The notes under the pieces were generated by a model that was not told where the DNA came from, did no database searches, and saw only the letters and a list, made by a program, of their open reading frames with translations. Both the position numbers and the translations under genes were made by a program. A DNA stretch of 64,000 nucleotides from assembly GCA_016190025.1 (NCBI GenBank), contig JACPRG010000121.1:1-64000 (forward strand), read 5' to 3'. This DNA is from Candidatus Tectimicrobiota bacterium (GTDB taxonomy: Bacteria > UBA8248 > JACPRG01). This document shows positions 15,229 through 24,380 of the stretch, in pieces (within the stretch, counting starts at the first letter, position 1; each line of letters starts with the position of its first letter).

Positions 15229-16476
15229 TCACGGGCGCGGCCTCCTCGTCGCCCGCCCGTTGGAGGCAGACGGCTCGGCCCAGGATCTCTCCCCCAGTTG
15301 GGTGAACCAGAGGCGCCTTTGATGAATCCCGCTGGGAAGGAGGAGACCGTCCGGGACCATTCCCTGAGAGGCGCCGGCGCGGGCCTTTCCCAGGACCTTC
15401 CCCAATGCGGGGAGCACGTCGCGACGGTACCGGAACGCCTGGTCGGAGAACAGGACGTAGGCGGCCGCCCAGCGGGAGGATGCGTTCAGCCGGTCGGGAA
15501 CGGCGTATCGGCGCCCGACCTCCGCCGGCTCGCTGAGGTCCGCCGCTTTTGGGGGAAAGAGGACGCGTACCTCTCCCTCGCTATCCAGCCGGAGGACCAT
15601 GACGTAGAGGGGCCGGGCGGCCATAAAACTCACCAAAGGGACATCCGTCGGACTCAAAACGGCGCCCTCCATTCCTCTGCTTCTGGTCCCCTCCACTTTG
15701 ATGACCTCGTACCAAACGCTGATGGGGTTCCAGAGCCAGTCCGACGGGGGCTGCGGAAGGATGTCCCGTTTGCGCGCGGGGAACGGGGCGATGACTTCAG
15801 AAAGCGGGACGGCGCCCAGGGGGAAGGAGACTCGAGCGCGCGTCAGGGTCAGAGTCCGATGGTCCAGGGCGGGCGTCATGCGAATGAACTCCAGGCTCAC
15901 GGCCACTTCCCGTCCCGCAACTTGGTATTTGCCGAGGACGACGGCGTCCACGGCCGCGAGCTCCGCCGCGTCGAGACTGGTCTCCTCCCGGTACGAGGCG
16001 AAGGAAAGCGGGACCTGGGCCCCGCGCTGGAGGAGGTCCTCCTCCCAGCGGACCATCTCCCGCCTCGGGGAAACCGGCAGCCCGCTCACCCTTTCCAGGT
16101 GGCGAACCAGCAGGTCTTCCAGGCGGTCTGAGAGGAGCGTCCGATGGGCGGTGACGGAAGAGACGACCGCCCCGACGGCGAGTGTCCTCACGGGGGGGAG
16201 GAACCGGCGGAAGCGCCCCGGCTGAGATTTCTCCTGCTGGCGCCACAAGACCTCGATCAGGCGCGCCGTGGCCTCGTCCGGGGACGGGGACACGCCAGGG
16301 ATTTGCGTCCAGGCGACTTCCGGCTCGCGGGGGGGGGGCGTCACACAGGCGGCCAGCCCGAAAAGACCCAGGGCCAGGCAGGCCCACCGGGCCAGCCTTC
16401 CCCCGAACCCTCGTCGCACTCCCGGCCGCCGACCGGCCGGGACCACAATTTTCTTGACGGGAATTGACAAATCCAT
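15229..16476 (-). CDS. Putative outer-membrane or periplasmic lipoprotein with FlgO/DUF4384-like features
   Basis: The 415-residue precursor has a basic N-terminus, a hydrophobic stretch and the lipobox LAAC (about 42-45), so it should be lipidated. The middle part, RTLLSDRLEDLLVRHLERVSGLPVSPR, recalls FlgO/CsgG-type proteins that bind nucleotide-like or peptidoglycan partners. The C-terminal LYVMVLRLDSEGEVRVLFPP followed by DRLNASSRWAAAYVLFSDQAF is like DUF4384, found in stress and secretion-related proteins. Function is not established. It is single-gene, with the divergent methyltransferase 88 bases away. The N-terminal 30 residues before the hydrophobic segment are long, so a later start is possible. 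Confidence 0.65.
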   Translation of the reverse strand: MDLSIPVKKIVVPAGRRPGVRRGFGGRLARWACLALGLFGLAACVTPPPREPEVAWTQIPGVSPSPDEATARLIEVLWRQQEKSQPGRFRRFLPPVRTLAVGAVVSSVTAHRTLLSDRLEDLLVRHLERVSGLPVSPRREMVRWEEDLLQRGAQVPLSFASYREETSLDAAELAAVDAVVLGKYQVAGREVAVSLEFIRMTPALDHRTLTLTRARVSFPLGAVPLSEVIAPFPARKRDILPQPPSDWLWNPISVWYEVIKVEGTRSRGMEGAVLSPTDVPLVSFMAARPLYVMVLRLDSEGEVRVLFPPKAADLSEPAEVGRRYAVPDRLNASSRWAAAYVLFSDQAFRYRRDVLPALGKVLGKARAGASQGMVPDGLLLPSGIHQRRLWFTQLGERSWAEPSASNGRATRRPRP

Positions 16477-16482
16477 TAAATT
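16454..16482 (+). promoter_or_regulatory. Candidate promoter of the methyltransferase gene
   Basis: TTGACG (16454-16459), 17 bases, then TAAATT (16477-16482). It overlaps the start of the divergent lipoprotein gene. A second TTGACA at 16464-16469 lacks a good -10 partner. Confidence 0.35.
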
Positions 16483-16564
16483 CGTATCCCGTTTGAAGTT
16501 GGTGCAGGCAGTTGTCTCTCTCTCCAGGGCTGATCGTCCGTCTTCTTACAGGGAGGTCCTCAAC

Positions 16565-17182
16565 ATCAACACGAATGCGGTTGTCAGGATATATTCCCGA
16601 TATTCGTCTTTTTACGACTTCCTTTTCAAGCGAATTTTTTCCGAAGGACGAGAGGTGGGCATCGAGCTTCTCTCGCTCCGAGCCGGAGATTGGGCGCTGG
16701 ACGTCGGCACGGGGACGGGTCTCTCCTTGCCCCTTTTCCCGGGCTGGTGCAGGGTGGTGGCTGTGGACATCTCCGAGAAGATGTTGGCCCAGGCCGCCAA
16801 GAAGGTGAAGAAGTACGGACTGGCGAACGTGAGCCTGCTGACGCAGGACGCCTGCCAGATGAGTTTTCCCGACAACAGCTTCGATTGCGTCTCGGCCGCC
16901 TATGTGGCCAGCGTCGTCCCGGACCCCAACAAGCTCGTCCAGGAAATCAAGCGCGTCTGCCGGCCGGGAGGCCGGATCGTTTTTCTCAACCACTTCAAGA
17001 GCCAGAATCCGGTCCTCGCCCGTCTGGAGGAGGTCTCGAACGGCCTTTGGAACAAAATGGGCTGGAATTCAAACCTGGACCTCTGGACACTGATCCACGA
17101 GAACGACCTCCGTGTTCAGCAAGTCGAACGGGTCAACCTCTTCGGCTACTGGAAAAGCGTCCTCTGCATCAACAAAAAGTAG
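16565..17182 (+). CDS. Class I SAM-dependent methyltransferase (PmtA-like), apparent ATC start
   Basis: The 205-codon frame encodes NTNAVVRIYSRYSSFYDFLF, the SAM motif LDVGTGTGLSLPLF, VVAVDISEKMLAQA, DACQMSFPDNSFDCV and CRPGGRIVFLNHF. This is the layout of bacterial phosphatidylethanolamine/lipid N-methyltransferases (PmtA) and UbiE-like enzymes. In relatives the protein starts Met-x-Thr-Asn-Ala-Val; here that Met position is ATC at 16565, seven bases after a perfect GGGAGGT. No ATG exists nearby in frame. The next in-frame alternative, GTG at 16502, has no ribosome site. A non-canonical AUC start or a sequence error is the likely explanation. The substrate could be a membrane phospholipid, but that is inference. 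Confidence 0.8.
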   Translation: MNTNAVVRIYSRYSSFYDFLFKRIFSEGREVGIELLSLRAGDWALDVGTGTGLSLPLFPGWCRVVAVDISEKMLAQAAKKVKKYGLANVSLLTQDACQMSFPDNSFDCVSAAYVASVVPDPNKLVQEIKRVCRPGGRIVFLNHFKSQNPVLARLEEVSNGLWNKMGWNSNLDLWTLIHENDLRVQQVERVNLFGYWKSVLCINKK

Positions 17183-17238
17183 CCTCCACCGCGAAGGCCG
17201 CGCCACACCCCCTTCCGCCCGCTCTCTAAGCCCGGGGC

Positions 17239-18198
17239 ATGCGTCCGCGCAAGATCCTCATGGACTGCGATCCAGGGGTCGATGACGCCCTTGCCCTGCT
17301 CCTGGCCCTCTCCTCCCCCGAAGCCCAGGTCCTGGCCGTGACGACCGTTGCGGGAAACGCGCCAGTGGAGGTCTGTACGCGGAACGCGCTTCGCGTCTTG
17401 GCGGTGGCCGCCCCTTTGGGCGCGCGCCGGGTGCGGCCTCCGGTCTACCAGGGGGCGTCCGGGCCTCTTGCCGGCATCGAGGGGGAACGGGCCTCCCACA
17501 TCCACGGAGAAGACGGGCTTGGCGACGTCGACCCCCGTCGTTACCCGGACCCCCCCGAAAGCCCCGTTCCCCCCCCGGCACCCGAGGCCCTCCTGCGGTG
17601 GGCCCGCCGCTCCCCGGGAGAATTGACTTTGGTGGCCACCGGGCCCCTGACCAACGTCGCCATCGCCGCGCAAGCGGACCCCGAGGGCGCGCGTCTTTTC
17701 CGGCGGATCGTCGTCATGGGCGGAGCCGTCCGGGCCCCGGGCAACGTCACGCCTGGGGCTGAGTTCAACGCCTGGTCCGACCCGGAAGCCTTGGAGGTCT
17801 TGCTGGCGCAGGACCTGCCCCTCATCCTGGTCCCGCTGGACGTGACGAGACAGGTCGTCCTGACAAAGCGGCACCTGGACCGCCTGCCCCGGGACGATCC
17901 CCGCGCGCGCCTCGTCCGCGACTGCACCCGGGCGTACATGGACTTCCACCGAAAGGCCCGGGGCATCGACGGCTGTTTTCTCCACGACCCCCTGGCGTTG
18001 GGAGTCGCGCTGGACCCCTCTTTCGTCCGGATGGAGGAGATGTATCTGCAAGTCGTCACCGGAACGGGGCGGGAGCGAGGCAGGACCCGGGAAGCCCCTT
18101 CCCGGCGAGGCGGAGGGCCGGGCGGTCGGGTCCGGGTCTGCACCGCCGTGGAAGCGGAGCGGTTCCTGGACTTCTTTCTTTCCCGTCTGGGAGGATGA
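17239..18198 (+). CDS. Inosine-uridine-type nucleoside hydrolase
   Basis: The 319-residue protein begins with MDCDPGVDDALALLLAL, holding the calcium-binding Asp cluster (Asp9, Asp11, Asp15, Asp16) of nucleoside N-ribohydrolases. LVATGPLTNVA, MGGAVRAPGNVTPGAEFNAWSDPEA and His249-Asp250 in FLHDPLALG complete the active site. It hydrolyses a ribonucleoside to free base and ribose in the cytoplasm. A ribokinase follows 112 bases downstream, which fits ribose recovery. The base specificity (purine, pyrimidine or both) cannot be told. A copy of the 18-bp palindromic repeat lies between the two genes. Confidence 0.9.
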   Translation: MRPRKILMDCDPGVDDALALLLALSSPEAQVLAVTTVAGNAPVEVCTRNALRVLAVAAPLGARRVRPPVYQGASGPLAGIEGERASHIHGEDGLGDVDPRRYPDPPESPVPPPAPEALLRWARRSPGELTLVATGPLTNVAIAAQADPEGARLFRRIVVMGGAVRAPGNVTPGAEFNAWSDPEALEVLLAQDLPLILVPLDVTRQVVLTKRHLDRLPRDDPRARLVRDCTRAYMDFHRKARGIDGCFLHDPLALGVALDPSFVRMEEMYLQVVTGTGRERGRTREAPSRRGGGPGGRVRVCTAVEAERFLDFFLSRLGG

Positions 18199-18226
18199 AC
18201 GGCGCGAGGCGGCCGCGAGCACCCTG

Positions 18227-18244
18227 GAGGTCACAGACCTCAAG
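18227..18244 (+). repeat. Palindromic intergenic repeat, copy 1
   Basis: Exact GAGGTCACAGACCTCAAG, a 6-bp inverted repeat (GAGGTC / GACCTC) with a 3-base centre and a CAAG tail. It lies between the nucleoside hydrolase and ribokinase genes. Confidence 0.8.
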
Positions 18245-18310
18245 TGGATTCGCGCTCTCCCCGGCTCTGCGGCGGGGAGGGTCTTCCAAAACCCCCCTGG
18301 GAAAAGGCAT

Positions 18311-19264
18311 TTGTCGCGTCCCGGCGGTTTTGCTGATGTTGTCGTTGTCGGAAGCGCCAACGAAGACCTGGTGGTCCAGGCCCCCCGTCTGCCGCGTCCG
18401 GGGGAGACCGTCCTGGGAGGGGACCTTCAAGAATTCTTCGGCGGGAAGGGGGCCAATCAGGCGGTCGCCGCGCATCGGGCCGGCGGGGGAAGCGTCCGCG
18501 TGGCCCTTCTTGGAAAGCTCGGCGCCGACGGCCGGGGAGACCGCTACGCCGCCTATCTGCGGTCCGAAGGGCTGGAGGTCTCGGCGCTCCGCCGGGAGGC
18601 GGGGGCGCCCACGGGGGTCGCCCTGATCGTGGTCGGCCCGGACGGCGAGAACCTGATCGCCGTGGCGCCCGGGGCGAACGCGCGCCTCTCGCCCAGGGAC
18701 ATCGGGGAGAGCGAGGCGATCCTCCGGGGGGCGCGCCTGGTCCTGGCGCAACTGGAGGTTGACCGGAAGGCCGTGGAGTCGGCTTTCCGCCTGGCCGCGG
18801 ACGCGGGCGCCAGGACGATCCTCAATCCGGCCCCTGTGCCGAGGGCAGGGGTGTCAAGAAACCTGTTGTCTGTGACCGACGTCCTCGTCCCCAACCGGGT
18901 GGAGGCCGAGGCCCTGACGGGGCTCAAGATCGACTCGGTGGAGGCGGCGGGGTCTGCCTGCACCATCTTACGCGGCTCGGACGTGAAGGAGGCCGTCATC
19001 ACCCTGGGCGGGGAGGGGGCGGTTTTCGAGGGGCCGGAGGGTTCGGGACACATCCAGCCGCCGCGCGTCGCGGTCGTCGATACGACGGGCGCGGGGGACG
19101 CCTTCTGCGGGGCGCTGGCGGTCGGTCTCGCTGAGGGGATGGACCTTCGGGGCGCCGTCCGGTTCGCCTGCGCGGCGGGCGCGCTGAGTTGCACGGTTCG
19201 GGGGGCGCAGCCCTCTCTCCCGACCCGGGAGCGCATCGAGTCGCTTCTGTCGGGGTTCCCGTGA
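18311..19264 (+). CDS. rbsK: Ribokinase (PfkB family)
   Basis: The 317-residue sugar kinase has [47 protein letters not shown] and the anion-hole/catalytic motif DTTGAGDAF (257-265, Asp263 as base). It phosphorylates ribose, or a related pentose, with ATP. The start is taken as TTG at 18311, preceded by GGGAAAAGG, because no ATG in frame lies before the conserved [10 protein letters not shown] block. Its position after the nucleoside hydrolase makes ribose from nucleosides the likely substrate, so together they would convert nucleosides to ribose-5-phosphate. Confidence 0.88.
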   Translation: MSRPGGFADVVVVGSANEDLVVQAPRLPRPGETVLGGDLQEFFGGKGANQAVAAHRAGGGSVRVALLGKLGADGRGDRYAAYLRSEGLEVSALRREAGAPTGVALIVVGPDGENLIAVAPGANARLSPRDIGESEAILRGARLVLAQLEVDRKAVESAFRLAADAGARTILNPAPVPRAGVSRNLLSVTDVLVPNRVEAEALTGLKIDSVEAAGSACTILRGSDVKEAVITLGGEGAVFEGPEGSGHIQPPRVAVVDTTGAGDAFCGALAVGLAEGMDLRGAVRFACAAGALSCTVRGAQPSLPTRERIESLLSGFP

Positions 19265-19380
19265 CCCGGCGGGACGATTTTTGTGGTCCCAGACGGGTCC
19301 TCATCATAAGAAAATAGAGAAGCGCGGGCGGCTCGCCCGGCCGCGGCGGTTTCCGCGGGACCCGCCGGGAAGTCGCAGGC

Positions 19381-19415
19381 GAGGTCACAGACCTCAAGAG
19401 GTCACAAACCTCAAG
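19381..19415 (+). repeat. Palindromic intergenic repeat, copies 2 and 3 in tandem
   Basis: GAGGTCACAGACCTCAAG (19381-19398) is directly followed, sharing one G, by GAGGTCACAAACCTCAAG (19398-19415). Both lie in the gap between the ribokinase and the ABC ATPase genes. Confidence 0.8.
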
Positions 19416-19530
19416 TTGCGGGGCCGGGAGCCCGGATGGTAGGATGCCCTTCGCTCTGTTTTTTTGCCAATCCCCGCCTCCCTGATTTGGGATGGTTTCC
19501 GAGCCAGGCGCGAGACGCGGGAGGACACGC

Positions 19531-20550
19531 TTGTCCACGCGGAACGGAACCGGACACCTTCTGGAAATCAGCGGTCTCAAGACCCATTTCTTCACGGCGG
19601 ATGGCGTCGCCCGGGCCGTGGACGGGGTCGATCTGACCCTGGACGAAGGGGAGACGCTCTCCATCGTGGGCGAGCCCGGCGGCGGACAGACGGTGCCGGC
19701 GCTCTCCCTCCTCCGCCTCGTCCCGGACCCGCCGGGGAAGATCGTCGCGGGCGAGATCCGCTTCCGCGGCAAGGACCTTCTCTCCCTCTCGGAGAAAGAG
19801 ATCCGGGAGGTCCGGGGCAACGACATCTCTATGATTTTCCAGGAGCCCATGACCTCGCTCAACCCGGTCTTCACCGTGGGCTACCAGATCGTCGAGGCCG
19901 TCACCCTCCATCAGGGCCTGAGCCGGCGGGAGGCGTGGGAGAAGGCGGTGGAGATGCTGGACAAGGTGGGGATCCCCGACCCGGCGAGGCGGACGAGGGA
20001 ATATCCCCACCAGCTCTCCGGCGGGATGCGCCAGCGGGCCATGATCGCCATGGCGCTTTCGTGCAATCCCCAGATCCTCATCGCCGACGAGCCCACCACG
20101 GCCCTGGACGTGACCATTCAGGCCCAGATCCTGGAGCTGATGAAGCGGCTTCAGGAGGATTTCGGCACGGCCATCATCCTCATCACCCACAACCTGGGCG
20201 TTGTGGCCGAGACGTCCCGGCGGGTGGCGGTGATGTACGCCGGGGTCATCATCGAGGAGGGGAGCGCGGAGCAGATCTTCTCCGACCCGCGGCATCCTTA
20301 CACCCAAGGGCTTCTGGGATCGATCCCCCGGATTGACGCCCAGCCCGGAAGCCGCCTGGTCGAGATCCCCGGCGTAGTCCCCAGCCTGTACGAAGTGCCC
20401 GCCGGGTGCAAGTTCGCGCCCAGATGCCCGTACGCCGCCGAGCGGTGCGAGGAGAAAGAGCCGCCGCTCTTTCCGGTGTCCGAGGGCCGCACGGCCCGGT
20501 GCCTGCTGGAAGACCCGGTGAATCCCCTGCCGAAGAAGCGGAGAGCGTGA
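19531..20550 (+). CDS. Opp/Dpp-type ABC ATPase (DppD-like) with degenerate Walker A
   Basis: This 339-residue oligopeptide/dipeptide/nickel-type ATPase has an intact signature LSGGMRQR, Walker [13 protein letters not shown], the switch His in LITHNLG and the family C-terminal Cys cluster [14 protein letters not shown], which may hold an Fe-S centre. The Walker A motif reads GEPGGGQT (47-54): Gln53 replaces the invariant Lys and two Ser are changed, so this site should not hydrolyse ATP normally. TTG at 19531 is preferred because GGGAGG lies 6 bases upstream; an ATG at 19492 adds 13 residues without a good ribosome site. The partner ATPase follows 17 bases on, but no permease or binding protein is adjacent. 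Confidence 0.87.
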   Translation: MSTRNGTGHLLEISGLKTHFFTADGVARAVDGVDLTLDEGETLSIVGEPGGGQTVPALSLLRLVPDPPGKIVAGEIRFRGKDLLSLSEKEIREVRGNDISMIFQEPMTSLNPVFTVGYQIVEAVTLHQGLSRREAWEKAVEMLDKVGIPDPARRTREYPHQLSGGMRQRAMIAMALSCNPQILIADEPTTALDVTIQAQILELMKRLQEDFGTAIILITHNLGVVAETSRRVAVMYAGVIIEEGSAEQIFSDPRHPYTQGLLGSIPRIDAQPGSRLVEIPGVVPSLYEVPAGCKFAPRCPYAAERCEEKEPPLFPVSEGRTARCLLEDPVNPLPKKRRA

Positions 20551-20567
20551 GAAGGGAAAGACCTGCC

Positions 20568-21554
20568 ATGCCGACCCCCTCCCCCGCGGACCCAGTCCTC
20601 CTGGAAGTCAAGAACCTGAAGAAGCACTTCCCCGTCCGGGGAGGGCTCTTCGGGAAGACCGTGGGCCACGTCAAGGCGGTGGACGGAGTCAGCTTCACCA
20701 TCCGAAAGGGGGAGACCCTCGCCCTGGTGGGGGAGAGCGGTTCGGGCAAGTCCACCACCGGCAGGGCCATCCTGCGCCTGATCGAGCCCACGGCGGGGGA
20801 GGTCCGGTTCGATGGGCTCGACGTCCTCGCTCTCGGCAAGGAGGACCTGCGGGCCCTGCGGCGCCGGATGCAGATCATCTTCCAGGATCCCTACGCCTCC
20901 CTGAATCCCCGGATGACGGTGGGAAGCATCGTGGGAGAGCCCTTCGCCATCCACAAGATCGCCTCCGGGCAGGAGAGGACGGACCGGGTGGAGGCGCTCC
21001 TCAAGCGGGTGGGCCTCTCCCCCGACCACATGCGCCGCTACCCCCATGAGTTCAGCGGAGGGCAGCGCCAGCGCATCGGCATCGCCCGGGCCCTGGCGCT
21101 CAACCCCGATCTCATCATCGGGGACGAGCCCGTCTCCGCCCTGGACGTCTCGATCCAGGCCCAGGTCATCAACCTGCTCCGGGACCTCCAGGGAGACCTC
21201 GGCCTCAGCTATCTCTTCATCGCCCACGACCTGAGCGTCGTCCGGCAGATCAGCCACCGGATCGCCGTGATGTACCTCGGTAAGATCGTCGAGATCGCCG
21301 ACAACCAGGACCTCTACCACAACCCGCTCCACCCCTACACGGAGGCCCTCCTCTCGGCGGTGCCCGTCCCGGATCCGAAGAAGAAGCGGGACCGCATCGT
21401 CCTGCGCGGGGACATCCCGAGCCCCATCACCCCCCCCTCCGGCTGTGTCTTCCACACGCGCTGCCCCATCGCCGAGGAGAGATGCAAGACCGAGGTCCCC
21501 GCGCTCAGAACCCTCCCGAGCGGCCGCCAACTGGCCTGCCACCTGAGGGGCTGA
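20568..21554 (+). CDS. Opp/Dpp-type ABC ATPase (DppF-like), intact
   Basis: The 328-residue ATPase has a normal Walker [24 protein letters not shown] (Q-loop region), signature [15 protein letters not shown], Walker [13 protein letters not shown], switch His in FIAHDLS, and the C-terminal [14 protein letters not shown] cluster typical of OppF/DppF. It would pair with the preceding degenerate DppD-like subunit to energise uptake of peptides or a similar solute. The ATG at 20568 follows GAAGGGAAAGA. The permeases (DppB, DppC) and binding protein are not in the window, so the pair is an orphan here. Confidence 0.9.
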   Translation: MPTPSPADPVLLEVKNLKKHFPVRGGLFGKTVGHVKAVDGVSFTIRKGETLALVGESGSGKSTTGRAILRLIEPTAGEVRFDGLDVLALGKEDLRALRRRMQIIFQDPYASLNPRMTVGSIVGEPFAIHKIASGQERTDRVEALLKRVGLSPDHMRRYPHEFSGGQRQRIGIARALALNPDLIIGDEPVSALDVSIQAQVINLLRDLQGDLGLSYLFIAHDLSVVRQISHRIAVMYLGKIVEIADNQDLYHNPLHPYTEALLSAVPVPDPKKKRDRIVLRGDIPSPITPPSGCVFHTRCPIAEERCKTEVPALRTLPSGRQLACHLRG

Positions 21555-21654
21555 GGGACCGAAAGGCAAGTTCCCCCAAGGGGCGGGCTTGAACACCGGC
21601 CCGCGCCTCCCGTGGCCGCTTCCCCCCTGAGTCCCATGACATAATGGGGGCATC

Positions 21655-22770
21655 ATGCGAATCTCCTGCCTGAAGCACTTGTCCTGTCCCACCTCCCGTC
21701 CGAAGCGCATGGGGCGCTGCGGCGGCAGGCTCACCGTCGAGGCGGGGGAGATCCCCCTGCGCCCCGTCGAGGACGACCTGGACGAGCTCCTCGAGGGGAA
21801 CGTGGTTTGCGAGGCCTGCGGGGCTTGGTATCCCGTCCTGGGCGGGGTGCTGATTCTGCTCCCCAAGCCGCGGCTCTACCTGGGCGCGCGGTTTTCCTCA
21901 ATGATGCCGTTCGCGGGCCTCCACGCCTGCCTCTCGGAGGACGCCCGCCAGTGGCTTCTCGACCAGCACTTCGACCTCTACGAAGTCCCCAAGCGCCAGG
22001 ATTCGGTGGACTCCAACGCCATCCTCCACTACGAGCGGGTGTCGGACCTATTGGCCGATGCCCCCCTTCCCGCCAGCTTCCGGGCCTTCCTGGACGAGTG
22101 GGGCGGGAGGAGCCCTTACGACGCTCTGGCGGAGATGGGCCGGACGCACCGGCAGGCCCCGGAAACCGCCGCGCACCGGGAGCGCAACAGGCTGGCGGTG
22201 GACGCGGGCTGCGGCGCCGGGGGGCTCGTGTACCGGCTGGCCGAGCATTACGAGACCGTCATCGGGGTGGACCTCTCCTTCAGCTCGGTCCTTTTGGCCC
22301 GCTCGATCCTTCTTCACCGCCCCAGGCCCTACGGCCAGCACTTCGTCCGGACCGAGCGCGACGCCCACGTTCCCCGGGACCTGACGCTCGCTCGCCGCCC
22401 GAACGTCGAGGCGCTGGTGGCCGACTGCACGATCCTCCCCTGGGAGGACGGCTCCGTCGATGCGGTCGCCAGCGCCAACGTGGTGGACGTCGTCCACCCG
22501 CACACGCCACTCCGGGAGGCGGCGCGGGTCCTCCGGACCGGCGGGCTCCTGCTCTTCACCGACCCGTTCAAGATCGCCGCGGGGATGTTTTCCACTACCT
22601 CGCGCGGGCCCTTGGAGGACGCGAAAGAGTACCTCGCCCAGTTGGGGCTTCGGCCCGTGGAGGAGCGGGACTTCGTCCCGTGGATCTGGTACCGCTTCCG
22701 CCGGCAGGTCCAGGTCTACTTCAATTACTGCGGGGCGTTCCGAAAAGAGGAAAGGCGGGAGAAGCTGTAG
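21655..22770 (+). CDS. Class I SAM methyltransferase with an N-terminal Trm112-like zinc ribbon
   Basis: The 371-residue protein begins with a zinc-ribbon-like part: Cys5 and Cys11 with CGGRL, then CEACGAWYPVLGGVLILLP, which resembles Trm112/YcaR. A helical linker of about 80 residues follows, then a methyltransferase domain (AVDAGCGAGGLVYRLAE, VIGVDLSFSSVLLARS, VADCTILPWEDGSVDAV, RVLRTGGLLLFTDPF). The product is probably soluble. The methyl acceptor is unknown; natural-product, tRNA or lipid substrates are all possible. It stands alone between the ABC ATPases and the aminotransferase gene. Confidence 0.8.
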   Translation: MRISCLKHLSCPTSRPKRMGRCGGRLTVEAGEIPLRPVEDDLDELLEGNVVCEACGAWYPVLGGVLILLPKPRLYLGARFSSMMPFAGLHACLSEDARQWLLDQHFDLYEVPKRQDSVDSNAILHYERVSDLLADAPLPASFRAFLDEWGGRSPYDALAEMGRTHRQAPETAAHRERNRLAVDAGCGAGGLVYRLAEHYETVIGVDLSFSSVLLARSILLHRPRPYGQHFVRTERDAHVPRDLTLARRPNVEALVADCTILPWEDGSVDAVASANVVDVVHPHTPLREAARVLRTGGLLLFTDPFKIAAGMFSTTSRGPLEDAKEYLAQLGLRPVEERDFVPWIWYRFRRQVQVYFNYCGAFRKEERREKL

Positions 22771-22833
22771 AAGGCCGGGGTTTTCCCGGGGGCCTGCCTG
22801 AAAGCCCCCCTTCCGCGGGACCTTGTGGGTTTT

Positions 22834-22863
22834 GTTGAAATTTGACCGGCCTTGTTGTAAATT
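22834..22863 (+). promoter_or_regulatory. Candidate promoter of the aminotransferase gene
   Basis: TTGAAA (22834-22839), 18 bases, then TAAATT (22858-22863), inside the most A+T-rich stretch of the area. The leader would be about 60 bases. Confidence 0.45.
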
Positions 22864-22929
22864 TAGTTTTTTGGACACAGATGGACGTGCCTTTCCCCTG
22901 GGACCCCTTGTCAGGTTGAGTCACGGCGA

Positions 22930-23841
22930 ATGGAGTCCGCCAAAGAGATCTGGATGGATGGGTCGTTCGTGCGCTGGGAGGATGCGAAGGTCCACATCCT
23001 GACCCACACCCTCCACTACGGTCTGGGCGCCTTCGAGGGGATCCGCTGTTACGAGACCGCCAAAGGCTCGGCGATCTTCCGGTTCCGGGATCACATGGAC
23101 CGCCTCTATCGGTCGGCCCACATCATCGGCATCACCCCCAACATGGACCAGGAGGAGACCAGCCAGGCGATGATCGATCTGATCCGCCGCAACGGCTTCA
23201 CCTCCTGCTACATCCGGCCGATTATCTATCTGGGCTACGGCGAGATGGGGGTGGCCAATGCCAAGGCGCCGGTGCACATGGCCGGGGCCGTTTGGAAGTG
23301 GGGGGCCTATCTGGGCGAGGAGGGCCTGAGGAAGGGGATCCGGGCCAAGGTCAGCTCCTTCACCAGCCACCACGTCAACAGCTACATGACCAAATCCAAG
23401 ACCTGCGCCAATTACGCCGTCTCCCAGATGGCCAAGATGGAGGCGGTGCGGGACGGCTACGACGAGGCCGTCCTGCTGGACGCGGCGGGGATGGTGGCCC
23501 AGGGATCGGGGGAGAACATCTTCATCGTCCGGGGGGGGGCCCTCAAGACGCCCCCCCTGGTCGGGGTGCTGGAAGGCATCACCCGGGACACCGTCATCCG
23601 GCTGGCGGAGGCCCGGGGGCTCAGGGTCTCCCAGGAGCCCTTCGCGCGGGATGAGCTCTACATCGCAGAGGAGGCCTTTTTCACCGGGACGGCGGCGGAG
23701 GTTACACCGATCCGGGAGGTCGATCGCCGCAAGATCGGCTGCGGTCAGCCCGGGCCCGTCACCCGAGACCTCCAGGAAGCCTTCTTCCAGGTGGTGCGGG
23801 GCGAGGACGAGGCCCACCGACACTGGCTGACCCTCGTGTAA
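22930..23841 (+). CDS. ilvE: Branched-chain amino acid aminotransferase
   Basis: The 303-residue class IV PLP aminotransferase begins EIWMDGSFVRWEDAKVHILTHTLHYGLGAFEGIRCY, the IlvE hallmark. It has SKTCANYAVSQMAKMEA with the probable PLP lysine, YDEAVLLDAAGMVAQGSGENIFIV, and LEGITRDTVIRLA. It transfers amino groups between branched-chain amino acids and 2-oxoglutarate, the last step of valine, leucine and isoleucine synthesis. Length matches the family. Ribosome-site strength before the ATG is low. No other branched-chain pathway gene is nearby. D-amino-acid or aminodeoxychorismate activity in this fold class is less likely given the HYGLGAFEGIR motif. Confidence 0.92.
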   Translation: MESAKEIWMDGSFVRWEDAKVHILTHTLHYGLGAFEGIRCYETAKGSAIFRFRDHMDRLYRSAHIIGITPNMDQEETSQAMIDLIRRNGFTSCYIRPIIYLGYGEMGVANAKAPVHMAGAVWKWGAYLGEEGLRKGIRAKVSSFTSHHVNSYMTKSKTCANYAVSQMAKMEAVRDGYDEAVLLDAAGMVAQGSGENIFIVRGGALKTPPLVGVLEGITRDTVIRLAEARGLRVSQEPFARDELYIAEEAFFTGTAAEVTPIREVDRRKIGCGQPGPVTRDLQEAFFQVVRGEDEAHRHWLTLV

Positions 23842-23901
23842 TTCTTTTCGTCCATCGGGGCGGTGTTCGCTCCGATGGGAGAGAAGTGGAGGTAGAGGAA
23901 G

Positions 23902-24192
23902 TTGCCCATTTACGAATATTCTTGCCACGCCTGCGGACATGAATTCGAGAGAATCCAAAAGCTCTCCGATCCCCCCATCCGCAAATGCCCCTCCTGCGGG
24001 CGGATGAAGGCCCAGCGCCGGATTTCCCGAAGCGCCTTCGTGCTCAAGGGAAACGGCTGGTACGTGACGGACTATCCGTCCAAAGAGCGCAAGGCCGCCA
24101 TGAAGGGCGAATCCGGCAGCGGGGGGACGTCCGGCAAGTCCACGGAAGGGTCTTCCAAGACCCAGGAGCCGGCCAAGTCCACCACCGACTAA
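23902..24192 (+). CDS. FmdB-type zinc-ribbon regulatory protein
   Basis: This 96-residue protein starts MPIYEYSCHACGHEFERIQ and has a second Cys pair in KCPSCGR, a four-Cys zinc ribbon of the FmdB family. The tail is low-complexity Gly/Ser/Lys/Thr, as is common in the family. Members are proposed regulators of amidase or formamidase genes, but most are uncharacterised. The start is TTG at 23902, fixed by the invariant MPIYEY and by GGAGGTAGAGGAAG upstream. Confidence 0.9.
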   Translation: MPIYEYSCHACGHEFERIQKLSDPPIRKCPSCGRMKAQRRISRSAFVLKGNGWYVTDYPSKERKAAMKGESGSGGTSGKSTEGSSKTQEPAKSTTD

Positions 24193-24351
24193 CGGCGCAG
24201 GGCTTTTCTCCGGCGTTGAAAAGGCGGGGCGCCCCCCCAGTCCTCGGGCGGGGGGAGTATTCCCAAAAACGCCTCGTCAAGTCCCGCGGTTCAGGACCCC
24301 GCGCCGTGCAACAGCCCGATGGGCGAAATTTTTCCCGGCCCTCTTTTTTTC

Positions 24352-24380
24352 TTGACCTGCTCAGGTGGGCTTGCTAGCAT
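24352..24380 (+). promoter_or_regulatory. Sigma70-type promoter of the pseudo-receiver/Fis gene
   Basis: TTGACC (24352-24357), exactly 17 bases, then TAGCAT (24375-24380). A T-tract precedes the -35 box. The start would be near 24387, 100 bases before the coding start. Confidence 0.5.
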
